Shown piece by piece: positions 6,656-14,223 of a stretch of 20,905 bases of DNA. The first letter of the stretch is position 1, and every line of letters begins with the position of its first letter. The translations under genes were made by a program, and so were the position numbers. The notes under the pieces were generated by a model. The model made no database searches. It was not told the DNA's origin and was given only the letters and a program-made list of their open reading frames with translations. The DNA lies in the NCBI GenBank assembly GCA_050258095.1, contig JBLMYD010000033.1, positions 1 through 20,905 of the forward strand, in the 5' to 3' direction. This DNA comes from VRUE01 sp050258095 (lineage in GTDB: Bacteria > Actinomycetota > Thermoleophilia > Solirubrobacterales > 70-9).

Positions 6656-7048
6656 TCAGATCGCCACGACGGTGAGGCCTGGGACTCGTTCGAACTCGGT
6701 CGCGTTGGCGGTCGCGATTTCCATGCCATGACTCACGGCGGTCGCCGCGATCCACATGTCGTGCGCGCCGATCGCTTCGCCGTCTCGCTCTAGGCTGGCC
6801 CAGATTTCGGCGTGAGCCCTGGCCACCGAGGTCGTGATCGGCAGTGGCTCGATCGAGGAGATCATGTACTCGACGAAAGCCTGTCGCCGGGCGCGAACGT
6901 GACCGTCCGTGGCGCGGTGAGCGCCGTGCAGCAGCTCGCTGGCCGTGATCACGCTGATCGCGCGCTCTTGCTCGCCGAGGACATCCTCGAGCGACGGGCC
7001 GCGCCGCTCCGCGTTGATCAGGACAGAGGTGTCGATCAGGACGGCCAA
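6656..7048 (-). CDS. vapC: PIN-domain toxin ribonuclease (VapC family)
   Basis: A 130-residue PIN domain. The acidic active-site residues of VapC RNases are visible: Asp6 in VLIDTSVLI, Glu38 in ITASELL and Asp97 in HDMWIAA. The fourth position is Asn115 in ATANATEFERVPGL, a common variant. VapC toxins cleave tRNA or rRNA to arrest growth and are held inactive by the partner antitoxin. The start is TTG 7048, inside the end of the antitoxin gene (13-nt overlap). That arrangement indicates coupled translation. The complete motif set suggests an active enzyme. Confidence 0.92.
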   Translation of the reverse strand: MAVLIDTSVLINAERRGPSLEDVLGEQERAISVITASELLHGAHRATDGHVRARRQAFVEYMISSIEPLPITTSVARAHAEIWASLERDGEAIGAHDMWIAATAVSHGMEIATANATEFERVPGLTVVAI

Positions 7049-7296
7049 GCCGCGCTGGGCGGGCCGATGTCCTTGCGACCCGCTTCGATGTCGCTCTCGA
7101 AGCTCTCGTCAACCGCCGGCGCGCCGTCCATCAGCTCGCGCCAGCGCTCCGCGGACACGACCTGGCGGCCCCTGGCGGGGCGCATCTGCACGATGGGAAT
7201 GCCGTTGCGAACGACCTCCACCTCCTCGCCGCCCCCCACCCTGCTGACGACCTGCGAGAACTTCCTGGCGACCTCCGTGGCGGTCAGGCGAGTCAT
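7036..7296 (-). CDS. vapB: Phd/YefM-type antitoxin partner of VapC
   Basis: 86 residues starting MTRLTATEVARKFSQVVSRV and continuing EVEVVRNGIPIVQMRPA. This is the N-terminal DNA-binding fold of Phd/YefM antitoxins, followed by a flexible C-terminal tail that wraps the toxin. It is encoded directly upstream of and overlapping the PIN toxin. Start ATG 7296 is preceded by TAACCT 7 nt upstream. The palindrome at 7309-7324 is the likely site where the antitoxin or toxin-antitoxin complex represses the operon. Confidence 0.9.
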   Translation of the reverse strand: MTRLTATEVARKFSQVVSRVGGGEEVEVVRNGIPIVQMRPARGRQVVSAERWRELMDGAPAVDESFESDIEAGRKDIGPPSAAWPS

Positions 7297-7303
7297 GCGA
7301 AAG

Positions 7304-7324
7304 AGGTTATCAGATAAATCTGAT
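7304..7324 (-). promoter_or_regulatory. vapBC promoter and palindromic operator
   Basis: ATCAGAT-AA-ATCTGAT (7309-7324) is a perfect palindrome in an AT-rich patch. On the minus strand TAACCT (7309-7304) follows it and lies 7 nt before ATG 7296. A 15-of-16 match to this site occurs at 11654. Confidence 0.65.
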
Positions 7325-7347
7325 TTTTCTCCTCGCGCCGGGTGTGC

Positions 7348-8484
7348 TCAGGGCTTGAGCTTGAGTGCGGCTTTCTTCACGACACCGCCGAGATTCTCCG
7401 GCAGTGAGAGGCGGAAGATCTTCGATACGACGCTGCCGAACTGGCGGTGCAGGGGGCCGACGTTGTAGGGGACGCCGTAGCGTTCGCACGCCTCTCGCAC
7501 CTCGACCGAGATCTCCGCGTAGCGGTGGGCGGGCAGGTCGGGGAAGAGGTGGTGCTCGATCTGGAAGCTGAGGTTGCCGGAGAGGATGTGGAAGAGCGGG
7601 CCGCCGCTGAGGTTCGCGGAGCCGAGCACCTGGCGGTGGTACCACTGGCCGCGGGTCTCCTCCTCGGTCTCCTCCTCGCTGAACTCGTGCGTCCCCGCCG
7701 GGAAGTGGCCGCAGAAGATGATCGTGAAGGCCCAGAGGTTGCGGGCCAGGTTGGCGGTCGCGTTGCCGGCGAGGGGGAAGGCGAAGAGCGGTCCCGAGAG
7801 GGCGGGGAAGAGGACGTAGTCCCTCAGCGTCTGGCGCCGCACCTTCTCCCAGATCCCTCGCGCCAGCTCGCGCTTCTCGGCCGGGTCGGTCTCGCCGCCG
7901 AGCAGCCGCTCGACTTCGAGGTCGTGCAGCGCGACCCCGTACTGGAAGAACGTCGCCAGCAGCGCCGCCCACAGCGGGTTGCCCAGGTAGTAGGGCGTCC
8001 AGGGCTGCTCCTCTGACATGCGCAGGACGCCGTAGCCGATGTCGCGGTCCTTGCCGACGATGTTGGTGTGGGTGTGGTGCATGTAGTTGTGGGAGTGGCG
8101 CCACTGGTCGGCAGGGCAGGCGGTGTCCCACTCGAAGCGCTCGCCGGCGAGCTTCGGGTCGTTCATCCAGTCGTACTGGCCGTGCATCACGTTGTGGCCG
8201 ATCTCCATGTTGTCGAGGATCTTGGAGAGCGAGAGGGCCGCGGTGCCGGCGAGCCAGGCCGGCGGGAAGACGCCGGCCCAGAGCAGGGCGCGCCCGCCGA
8301 CCTCGAGCCCGCGCTGGACACGGACCACGCCGCGGATGTAGGCGGCGTCGCGCTCGCCGCGCTCGGCAATCACGCGCCGGCGGATCGCATCCATCTCAGC
8401 GCCGAAGCTCTCGATCTGCTCCGGCGTCATCCCGGCCAGCGGAGAGCTCGAGGAGGAGGGCGGGGAGGCGAGGGTCGTGGTCAT
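7348..8484 (-). CDS. Membrane fatty-acid desaturase
   Basis: 378 residues with the three histidine boxes of membrane di-iron desaturases: HNVMH (97-101), HSHNYMHH (130-137, with His139) and FQIEHHLFPDLP (His311, His312). Hydrophobic stretches lie at about 65-85, 165-185 and 225-260. Such enzymes put a cis double bond into an acyl chain at the membrane, using O2 and electrons from a reductase. The gene lies 20 nt after the reductase gene on the same strand. This pairing resembles mycobacterial DesA3-Rv3230c, which makes oleoyl chains, so a delta-9 acyl desaturase is the best guess. Start ATG 8484 has AAAGGA upstream; a longer frame that reads through the reductase region is a shadow. Double-bond position is not determinable from sequence. 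Confidence 0.92.
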   Translation of the reverse strand: MTTTLASPPSSSSSPLAGMTPEQIESFGAEMDAIRRRVIAERGERDAAYIRGVVRVQRGLEVGGRALLWAGVFPPAWLAGTAALSLSKILDNMEIGHNVMHGQYDWMNDPKLAGERFEWDTACPADQWRHSHNYMHHTHTNIVGKDRDIGYGVLRMSEEQPWTPYYLGNPLWAALLATFFQYGVALHDLEVERLLGGETDPAEKRELARGIWEKVRRQTLRDYVLFPALSGPLFAFPLAGNATANLARNLWAFTIIFCGHFPAGTHEFSEEETEEETRGQWYHRQVLGSANLSGGPLFHILSGNLSFQIEHHLFPDLPAHRYAEISVEVREACERYGVPYNVGPLHRQFGSVVSKIFRLSLPENLGGVVKKAALKLKP

Positions 8485-8504
8485 CGGGTTCCTTTCATGT
8501 GGGT

Positions 8505-9584
8505 TCAGAGGGCGAGGGCGAGGTCGCCGAGGGCGGCCGAGACGCAGAGCTGGATCTCCTCGTCGGGCTCCGAGGAGGTCTCGCCCGTGATCAGGTTCCT
8601 GTGGGTTCCGGCGAGCTTGCGGCTGGTGCAGGTGTGGCAGATCCCCATCCGGCAGCCGAACCTGGCGGGGACTCCCGCGTCCTCCGCCTGCTCCAGCAGC
8701 GAGGCGCCGCTGTTCTGCACCTTGACCCCCGAGGCGGCGAAGCGGATGGCGCCCTCGCCGGGCTCGCCGACCGGCGCGAGCGTGGGCGGCACGAAGCTCT
8801 CGACGTGGAGCCGGCGCTCGCGGCCGTTCGCCCAGGTCCCCCGCACCGCGTCGAGCAGCGCGGGCGGGCCGCAGGCGAAGGTCTCGGCCTCGGCGAAGCA
8901 GGGCTCGGACCGGGGGAGGTGTCGCGGGCTGAAGTGCCCGTCGAGCTCGCCTGCGCCGGGGGCGCGGGTGTAGGAGCGGAGCAGCCGGAAGCCGGGGTGC
9001 TGAGCCGCCAGGCGCTCCAGCTCCGCGCGGTAGATCGCCCGGGCCGGATCGGGGGCGTAATGGAGCAGGGCGACGGGCCGGTCGCAGCCCCGGGCGAGGA
9101 GGGTGCGGAGGATCGCCATCAGCGGGGTGATGCCGCTGCCGCCGCCGATCAGGAGGATCGAGTCCGGCCACGGCCGCGGCAGGTGGAAGTCGCCTTCGGC
9201 GGCGGAGAGACCGAGCACCATCCCCGGCTCGGCCCGGTCGACAAGGAAGTTGGAGACGAGACCTTCGGGGTGCCGCTTGACCGTGATCTCCAGCTCCGGC
9301 CGTCCCTCGGGCGAGGCGGGGGAGTAGCAGCGCTGGTGCAGGGCTCCGTCGATCTCGACCGCCACCTGGACGAACTGTCCCGCCCGGAATCCTCGCCAGG
9401 CGCGGTTCGGGCGCAGGGTCAGGGTGACGCTCTCCTCGGTCCCGCGCTCGACCGCGGCGACCTCGGCCCGGCACTGGCCGGTGACGAGGAGGGGGTCGAC
9501 CTGTTCGAGGTAGCCGTCGATCCCGTGCGGCCCCGCGAGCGCGTCGAGGACGCGCAGGCCGGGGTGAGAGAGCTTCGGACTCAT
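8505..9584 (-). CDS. Ferredoxin reductase / 2Fe-2S flavoprotein, electron donor of the desaturase
   Basis: A 359-residue modular electron carrier. An FAD domain has RCYSPAS (85-91), the R-x-Y-S flavin signature. An NAD(P) domain has GGGSGITPLMAIL (147-159) and FACGPPALLDAV. A C-terminal plant-type [2Fe-2S] domain has Cys311, Cys316 and Cys319 in CRMGICHTC and Cys347 in QLCVSA. It would pass electrons from NAD(P)H to the adjacent desaturase. The start is ATG 9584 (MSPKLSHPGL). A longer open frame to 9725 runs into the divergent regulator and promoter and is rejected. It is first in a two-gene operon and divergent from the MerR-like regulator. Confidence 0.93.
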   Translation of the reverse strand: MSPKLSHPGLRVLDALAGPHGIDGYLEQVDPLLVTGQCRAEVAAVERGTEESVTLTLRPNRAWRGFRAGQFVQVAVEIDGALHQRCYSPASPEGRPELEITVKRHPEGLVSNFLVDRAEPGMVLGLSAAEGDFHLPRPWPDSILLIGGGSGITPLMAILRTLLARGCDRPVALLHYAPDPARAIYRAELERLAAQHPGFRLLRSYTRAPGAGELDGHFSPRHLPRSEPCFAEAETFACGPPALLDAVRGTWANGRERRLHVESFVPPTLAPVGEPGEGAIRFAASGVKVQNSGASLLEQAEDAGVPARFGCRMGICHTCTSRKLAGTHRNLITGETSSEPDEEIQLCVSAALGDLALAL

Positions 9585-9657
9585 AACGCTAGACAACGTA
9601 ACATCAAATGCCGTCACGTTAAATGTCGACCCGTCACTCCGTGGTAGCTTTGCCGTC
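9585..9657. promoter_or_regulatory. Divergent promoter region between desaturase operon and MerR-like gene
   Basis: A 73-bp spacer, more AT-rich than its surroundings. For the regulator, TAGCTT (9645-9650) lies 7 nt before GTG 9658. On the minus strand TACGTT precedes the reductase start by 10 nt. AACGT (9595-9599) and ACGTT (9616-9620) form a weak dyad, with repeated AAATG/ACAT elements. This is the likely operator region, but no single site can be fixed. Confidence 0.45.
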
Positions 9658-10395
9658 GTGGCCGCCTCGGAGAACGACCTGACGATCGAAGAGCTCGCCG
9701 CGAAGACCGGGATGACGGTGCGCAACGTCCGCTCGCACCGCGCGCGCGGGCTGCTGCCCGCGCCCGAGGTCCGCGACCGGGTCGGCTACTACGGGCCGCA
9801 GCACCTGGCGCGGCTGCAGATGATCCAGGAGCTGCAGGCGGACGGGTTCAACCTGAAGGGGATCGAGCGCTTGCTCAACCAGAACGTCGGCGCCGCGGAG
9901 CAGTTCCTCGCGATCCGCCGCGGCCTCGACGAGCTCGACGGGGAGCAGCCCCGCACCTTCACCCGCGACGAGCTGGTTGAGCGATTCGGGACCGACTCCG
10001 ACAGCGCGCTGAAGCGCGCGATCGAGGCCGGGGCTCTCGTGCCGGTCGACGAGGGCCGCTTCGAGGCGCCCTTCCCCTCCCTGCTCGACGCGGCCGAGGG
10101 GGTCGTCGCGGCCGGCGTGCCGCTCGACCACGCCCTCGTCGCGATCGACAAGGTCCGCAGCCGCTGCCGGTCGATCTCCCATGAGTTCGTCAAGCTCTTC
10201 CTCGAGGACGTCTGGAAGCCGTTCGAAGCGGAGGGCTACCCGGAGGAGCGCTGGTCGGAGGTGCGCGAGGCCCTCGACCGCCTCCGCCCCCTCTCGCTGC
10301 AGGCGCTGGTCGCGGTCTACCGGATGACGATGTCCGACGAAGTCGAAAAGGCGCTGGGGAAGCAGCTCGAGCGCATGGCCAACCGCAAAGCCTGA
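9658..10395 (+). CDS. MerR-like transcriptional regulator of the desaturase operon
   Basis: 245 residues. The N-terminal 70 residues form a MerR winged helix: LTIEELAAKTGMTVRNVRSH, then ARGLLPAPEVRDRVGYYGP and LARLQMIQELQADGFNLKGI. The remaining ~170 residues are predicted all-helical and unlike metal-sensing MerR tails: no cysteine cluster is visible, and the family resembles actinobacterial regulators next to lipid genes. Inference: it senses an acyl compound or membrane state and controls the divergent desaturase-reductase operon 73 bp away. Start GTG 9658 follows TAGCTT by 7 nt, a leaderless layout. Confidence 0.85.
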   Translation: MAASENDLTIEELAAKTGMTVRNVRSHRARGLLPAPEVRDRVGYYGPQHLARLQMIQELQADGFNLKGIERLLNQNVGAAEQFLAIRRGLDELDGEQPRTFTRDELVERFGTDSDSALKRAIEAGALVPVDEGRFEAPFPSLLDAAEGVVAAGVPLDHALVAIDKVRSRCRSISHEFVKLFLEDVWKPFEAEGYPEERWSEVREALDRLRPLSLQALVAVYRMTMSDEVEKALGKQLERMANRKA

Positions 10396-10453
10396 GCGCC
10401 CTTGACCTCGCTCGTTGCCGGTCGATCCGCCGGCATCGGCGAGAATCGGGGGA

Positions 10454-11632
10454 GTGTTCCCAGTCGCAGTCGCCGGTGGAGCGCAGGACGCGCTGATCGA
10501 CCTCTTCGTCGTCCTGCTGGCGGCGAAGCTCGGCGAGGAGGCCTGTCGGCGACTGGGCCAGCCGGCGATCCTCGGCGAGATCCTGGCGGGGATCGCGATC
10601 GGGCCGTCGATCCTGGGCCTGGTCGAACCCGATGCGTTGCTGGAGGTATTCGCCGAGCTCGGCGTCGTCTTCCTCCTCTTCAAGGTGGGGTTGGAGTCGC
10701 GCTTGGCCGAGATGCGCGAGGTCGGCGGCCTGGCGTTGCGGGTCGGCGCCCTGGGCGTCGCCGTGCCGTTCGTAGCGGGGTTCGGGTTGGGCCAGGCGCT
10801 TGGCGAAGGCGTGGACACCAACCTCTTCCTCGGCGCGGCCCTGATGGCGACGAGCGCCGGGATCGCCGCGGCGGTCCTGCGCGAGCTCGGACCCTCCCGG
10901 CAGCGGGCGGTGCGAACCATCCTCGGCGCCGCCGTCGTCGACGACATCCTGGCGCTGATCCTGCTCTCGGCGATCGTCGGCATCTCCGGCGACGGCGTGA
11001 ACCTCTCCGCGATCGGTCTCCTGATCGTCGGCGCGGTCGTCTTCGTCGGCGTCGTCGCGGTCGCGGGGAGCCGCCTGCTGGGCCGTTACCCGACCGCGCT
11101 CACGGCGCCGGCTTTCAGCACCAGCGGTCTCCTGCCGGCCGTCCTGCTCTGCCTCGGCTTGGCGGCGATCGCCGGCGAGGTCGGCCTGGCGACGATCATC
11201 GGCGGCTTCCTCGCCGGCATGATCGTCGCCGAGACGAAGGAGCACAATCGGGTCGAGGAGGAGATCAGGCCGCTGCACGCGTTCTTCCCGCCCTTCTTCT
11301 TCGCCTACATCGGCATCCAGGTCGACCTCTCGGCGCTGGGTAGCGGCGGCGCGCTGGCACTGCTCGCCGGGATCACGGCACTCGCGGTGCTCGCCAAGCT
11401 GTTCGCGGGCTGGGTCGGCGCCGCGGGGATGGAGCGGCGCGAGCGGCAGCTGGTCGCCTTCGGCATGGTGCCGCGCGGCGAGGTCGGGATCGTCGTCGCC
11501 GGCATCGGCTCGACCGCCGGGGTGATCGACGCCGAGCTGTTCGCCGCGATTGTCGGGATGGCGCTCCTCACCACCTTCCTCACGCCGCCGGCGCTGCGCC
11601 GCCTGGCGCATCCCCTGGCAACCCGCCGATAG
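10454..11632 (+). CDS. CPA2-family cation/proton antiporter
   Basis: 392 residues, about 11-13 membrane helices, with no C-terminal TrkA-type nucleotide-binding domain. Family blocks are RRLGQPAILGEILAGIAIGP near the start, LGVVFLLFKVGLE, and VVDDILALILLS with the Asp163-Asp164 pair that is the ion-binding site in electrogenic CPA2 exchangers. GGFLAGMIVAET and MVPRGEVGIVVA follow near the end. It would exchange Na+ or K+ for protons across the cytoplasmic membrane. Start GTG 10454 was chosen because GAGAAT lies 7 nt before it and the hydrophobic N-terminus begins there; an in-frame start at 10415 is possible. It converges on the next gene with 50 nt between stops. Confidence 0.9.
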   Translation: MFPVAVAGGAQDALIDLFVVLLAAKLGEEACRRLGQPAILGEILAGIAIGPSILGLVEPDALLEVFAELGVVFLLFKVGLESRLAEMREVGGLALRVGALGVAVPFVAGFGLGQALGEGVDTNLFLGAALMATSAGIAAAVLRELGPSRQRAVRTILGAAVVDDILALILLSAIVGISGDGVNLSAIGLLIVGAVVFVGVVAVAGSRLLGRYPTALTAPAFSTSGLLPAVLLCLGLAAIAGEVGLATIIGGFLAGMIVAETKEHNRVEEEIRPLHAFFPPFFFAYIGIQVDLSALGSGGALALLAGITALAVLAKLFAGWVGAAGMERRERQLVAFGMVPRGEVGIVVAGIGSTAGVIDAELFAAIVGMALLTTFLTPPALRRLAHPLATRR

Positions 11633-11653
11633 GGACGTACAGGAAGCACACAG

Positions 11654-11667
11654 TCAGATGAATCTGA
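11654..11667. promoter_or_regulatory. Second copy of the vapBC operator sequence
   Basis: TCAGATGAATCTGA is palindromic. Extended by two bases it matches the vapBC operator (7310-7325) at 15 of 16 positions. It lies in the 50-bp gap between two converging genes, where no promoter is expected. Confidence 0.4.
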
Positions 11668-11682
11668 TTCCGCAGGCCCGGG

Positions 11683-12267
11683 TCAACCGCCGTCGACGGA
11701 GAAATGCTCGGCGATGTCGGCGGGCATCATGTAGGCCGGTGGGCGAGGGAAGATCGCGCCCGCGCGGGTGAGCGCTTCCGAGGCGAAGCCGGAGCAGATC
11801 GCGGTGCCGATCTTGCCGACCATGATCGTGCTGCCGAGGGTGAGCGTGAAGAAGAGGCTGGCGATCGTCAGCCAGCCGTATTTAGTGCGGTGCGGGGCGT
11901 CGAGAACCGCGTCGGCGAAAGCGGCGATCTGTTCGCGATCGACCTGGGCGCATTCGACCCGCACCAGGCGGTAGTCGCTGCCCTCGTACTTGGAGATGTT
12001 CGTTTTGTCGACGCCGTCGGAGAGCGCCTCGGCGAGATTGCCTTCCGCGTCGAGGACGAGCGCGACGTGGTTCCAGCGGGCGTATTTACGTCGACCGCCG
12101 CGAAAGCGCAGGCGCTGACCGAAGCGGATCAGCCTCGACGTCCAGCCCTCGCCGTGGGTCAGGACGAGGTAGCCGGTCTGCAGGGTCGACGCGGACTTGC
12201 CCGGCCCGAAATGCTCGACCTGCGCATCGCCGGCTGCCGGAGCGCCCGTGGGAGTCGGGGCTGCCAT
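11683..12267 (-). CDS. Permuted NlpC/P60 (YiiX-like) papain-fold protein
   Basis: 194 residues. The candidate catalytic His67 (YARWNHVALVLD) comes before the candidate nucleophile Cys158 (GTAICSGFASEAL). This reversed order defines the circularly permuted NlpC/P60 families (YiiX/YaeF/LRAT-like). These proteins cleave or transfer acyl or peptide bonds, often on lipids or peptidoglycan. The closing FPRPPAYMMPADIAEHF is a block I associate with this group. There is no signal peptide. A hydrophobic stretch at about 131-152 could lie at the membrane. Start ATG 12267 has TAGAGT (12282-12277) 9 nt upstream. The substrate is unknown. Confidence 0.72.
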   Translation of the reverse strand: MAAPTPTGAPAAGDAQVEHFGPGKSASTLQTGYLVLTHGEGWTSRLIRFGQRLRFRGGRRKYARWNHVALVLDAEGNLAEALSDGVDKTNISKYEGSDYRLVRVECAQVDREQIAAFADAVLDAPHRTKYGWLTIASLFFTLTLGSTIMVGKIGTAICSGFASEALTRAGAIFPRPPAYMMPADIAEHFSVDGG

Positions 12268-12376
12268 CGGCCCATGACTCTATAGCGCCTGATCGATCAG
12301 TCAATACCCATGTATGCCGAGGCCGCCCCAGCGTGCACAGCATCGCCAAACGCGCCTGCGTGTTCCAGATAGTGCA

Positions 12377-12469
12377 ATGACCGATAGCGAGCGGCGAACG
12401 GACATAGCGCTGGCGGTGCTGGCAGGGGCGTCGATCGTCGGGATCTTCTTGATCGGGAGGACTGCCTGA
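12377..12469 (+). CDS. Possible 30-residue membrane microprotein
   Basis: ATG 12377 to TGA 12467-12469 encodes a 10-residue charged head (MTDSERRTDI) followed by one clean membrane helix (ALAVLAGASIVGIFLIG) and a short basic end. GATAGT is just upstream. The stop lies 5 nt before the -10 of the sterol-desaturase gene. The sharp charge/hydrophobic split favours a real small membrane protein, but it is too short for certainty. Confidence 0.35.
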   Translation: MTDSERRTDIALAVLAGASIVGIFLIGRTA

Positions 12470-12474
12470 GGCGC

Positions 12475-12480
12475 TAGATT
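12475..12480 (+). promoter_or_regulatory. -10 element TAGATT of the sterol-desaturase gene
   Basis: TAGATT is followed by six bases and GTG 12487, with no Shine-Dalgarno sequence: leaderless layout. Confidence 0.5.
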
Positions 12481-12486
12481 TGTCTC

Positions 12487-13335
12487 GTGGCTGAGGTCCT
12501 CTACTACGCGATTCCGGCCTTCGTGCTGCTGCTCGTGATGGAGATGCTCTCCTTCCGGTACGCGCGGGACGACGAGCTGATCGGCTACGAGTCGCGCGAT
12601 ACGCGCACCAGCCTGGCGATGGGCGGCGGCAACGTCGCGATCAACGCGGTCTGGAAGTTCGCCGTGCTCGCCGTCTACACCGGCATCTACGAGCTGAGCC
12701 CGCTGCGGATGCCGGCGGACAAGTGGTGGACCTACGTCCTGCTCTTCCTCGCCGACGATCTCGCCTACTACTGGTTCCACCGCGTCCACCACGAGGTGCG
12801 GGTCTTCTGGGCGAGCCACGTCGTCCACCACTCCTCCCAGCACTACAACCTCTCGACGGCGCTGCGACAGACCTGGACGCCGATGACGGCGCTGCCCTTC
12901 TGGGCACCGCTGGCGATCGTCGGCTTCGCCCCCTGGATGATCCTGCTGCAGCAGTCGGTCAGCCTGATCTACCAGTTCTGGATCCACACCGAGCGGGTGC
13001 AGCGGCTGCCGGCGCCGATCGAGTACGTCTTCAACACGCCCTCGCACCACCGCGTCCACCACGGCGCCAACGACATCTATCTCGACCGCAACTACGGGGG
13101 CATCCTGGTCGTCTGGGACCGGATGTTCGGCACCTTCCAGGGCGAGACCGAACGGGTCCGCTACGGGCTGACCAAGAACATCCGCACCTTCCGGCCGACC
13201 CGCGTCGCCTTCCACGAGTTCACCGACATAGCGCGCGACGTGCGGACGGCGACGAGCTGGCGCGAGCGGGTCAGCTACGTCTTCCGCGGACCGGGCTGGT
13301 CGCCGGACGGCACGGGCGGCGGCACGCGCGGCTGA
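12487..13335 (+). CDS. Sterol desaturase / fatty-acid hydroxylase family protein
   Basis: 282 residues with four or more membrane segments and the histidine clusters of the ERG3/SUR2-type superfamily: HRVHH (98-102), HVVHH (111-115), and HHRVHH (187-192) in the typical TPSHHRVHHGAND block. These bind two irons for O2-dependent hydroxylation or desaturation of a lipid. The C-terminal part, NYGGILVVWDRMFGTFQ, is also characteristic. The substrate could be a hopanoid, carotenoid, alkylglycerol or fatty acid. GTG 12487 follows TAGATT by 6 nt. The neighbours give no pathway clue, though the desaturase operon lies 3 kb upstream. Confidence 0.92.
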   Translation: MAEVLYYAIPAFVLLLVMEMLSFRYARDDELIGYESRDTRTSLAMGGGNVAINAVWKFAVLAVYTGIYELSPLRMPADKWWTYVLLFLADDLAYYWFHRVHHEVRVFWASHVVHHSSQHYNLSTALRQTWTPMTALPFWAPLAIVGFAPWMILLQQSVSLIYQFWIHTERVQRLPAPIEYVFNTPSHHRVHHGANDIYLDRNYGGILVVWDRMFGTFQGETERVRYGLTKNIRTFRPTRVAFHEFTDIARDVRTATSWRERVSYVFRGPGWSPDGTGGGTRG

Positions 13336-13377
13336 GCGAGGGTTTGACCCCGCGGGCGGGCGGGTAAGGACGCCGCC

Positions 13378-13518
13378 ATGGAGCTCTCGATACTGCTGCT
13401 CATCATCGGGATCGCGTTCACGTTCCTGGTCAACTACGTCCTCGGCATCGTCGTGATCCTGGTCGGGCTGGCGCTTCTTCTCCTGCCCAGTCGCGGCGGC
13501 GGGGCAAGCAGGGTGTAG
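13378..13518 (+). CDS. 46-residue membrane microprotein
   Basis: ATG 13378 to TAG 13516-13518. The peptide is almost wholly hydrophobic (LSILLLIIGIAFTFLVNYV, then LGIVVILVGLALLLLP) and ends in a short basic, glycine-rich tail (SRGGGASRV). It would form one long helix or a two-helix hairpin. TAAGGA lies 7 nt before the ATG. The gene fits in the gap after the sterol-desaturase gene. Function unknown. Confidence 0.6.
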   Translation: MELSILLLIIGIAFTFLVNYVLGIVVILVGLALLLLPSRGGGASRV

Positions 13519-13533
13519 GAACGCGAATCCGGA

Positions 13534-13571
13534 GCGGGGCTGAGCTGAGCTGAGCTGAGCTGAGCCCCCGC
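13534..13571. repeat. Five tandem CTGAG units inside a GC hairpin
   Basis: Five exact copies of CTGAG (13540-13564) are bracketed by GCGGGG (13534-13539) and CCCCGC (13566-13571). AGCT palindromes within the repeat allow register-shifted pairing. It may act as a terminator for the microprotein gene. The repeat number could vary by slippage. Confidence 0.6.
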
Positions 13572-13623
13572 TGCCTCACCTTGCCGTGCGCGTCGTCGAG
13601 CGCTCCGTGCCAACCTTGGGGCG

Positions 13624-14223
13624 ATGGCGCCTTGGAAGCTGCCCCTGATCGTCGCTGCGCTCGCGATCCCCGTCGTCGCCGGCTTCTTCGTCGGCGGCGC
13701 CGGTGTGGGGGTCGCGATGGGGGCTCTCGCCGCCCTGGCGGTGATCCTCGTCGCGATCGCCCAGCGGCCGCGCGGGCCGATCGCTCCCGCTGCGGCGAGC
13801 GACGACGCCCGGCACGTGCTGATCGTCGCCGCGTCGCCGGTCGAGGACCCGGACGACGTGGCGCGAGTGGTCGGCGAGCTGGGCCTGGCCGACTCGGGGC
13901 GCGAGGTGGAGGTGCGGGTGCTGGTGCCGGCGCGGATCGGCTTCCTCGATCGCTGGGCCTCCGACGTCGAGTCGGCACGGCGCGCCGCGCAGCAGAAGCT
14001 GGTGGCGACGGTCGCGGCCCTTGCCAAGGCGGGCGTCGCCGCCGAGGCGCGGGTCGGCGACGAGGACATCGTCCAGGCGGTCGAGGACCAGCTGCAGAGC
14101 TACCCGGCGACCGAGGTGCTGCTGGTGGGCGAGGGCGGCGACGGCGAGGACGAGGCGGCGGCGGAGCTGCGGTCCCGCCTCGAGGCCGAGTTCCGCCGGC
14201 TGCGTCTCGACGGCGCCGGGTAG
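13624..14223 (+). CDS. Membrane-anchored USP-like protein
   Basis: 199 residues. The first 46 form two close membrane helices (LPLIVAALAIPVVAGFFV and a second ending LAVILVAIAQ). From residue 62 there is a soluble alpha/beta domain beginning ARHVLIVAASPVEDPDD and ending with ATEVLLVGEGG...EFRRLRL. The layout resembles a universal-stress-protein fold, but the GxxGxxxxG nucleotide-binding motif is not obvious (LLVGEGGDGED). Start ATG 13624. Its TAG stop is also the first half of the TAGCCT -10 of the next gene. No specific function can be assigned; a signalling or scaffold role in the membrane is only a guess. Confidence 0.65.
   Translation: MAPWKLPLIVAALAIPVVAGFFVGGAGVGVAMGALAALAVILVAIAQRPRGPIAPAAASDDARHVLIVAASPVEDPDDVARVVGELGLADSGREVEVRVLVPARIGFLDRWASDVESARRAAQQKLVATVAALAKAGVAAEARVGDEDIVQAVEDQLQSYPATEVLLVGEGGDGEDEAAAELRSRLEAEFRRLRLDGAG

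Noticed and set aside
7348..9474. 708-residue frame joining the reductase region to the desaturase
   Set aside because: Upstream of 8484 it is an out-of-frame, Pro/Arg-rich reading of the reductase gene, not a fusion protein.
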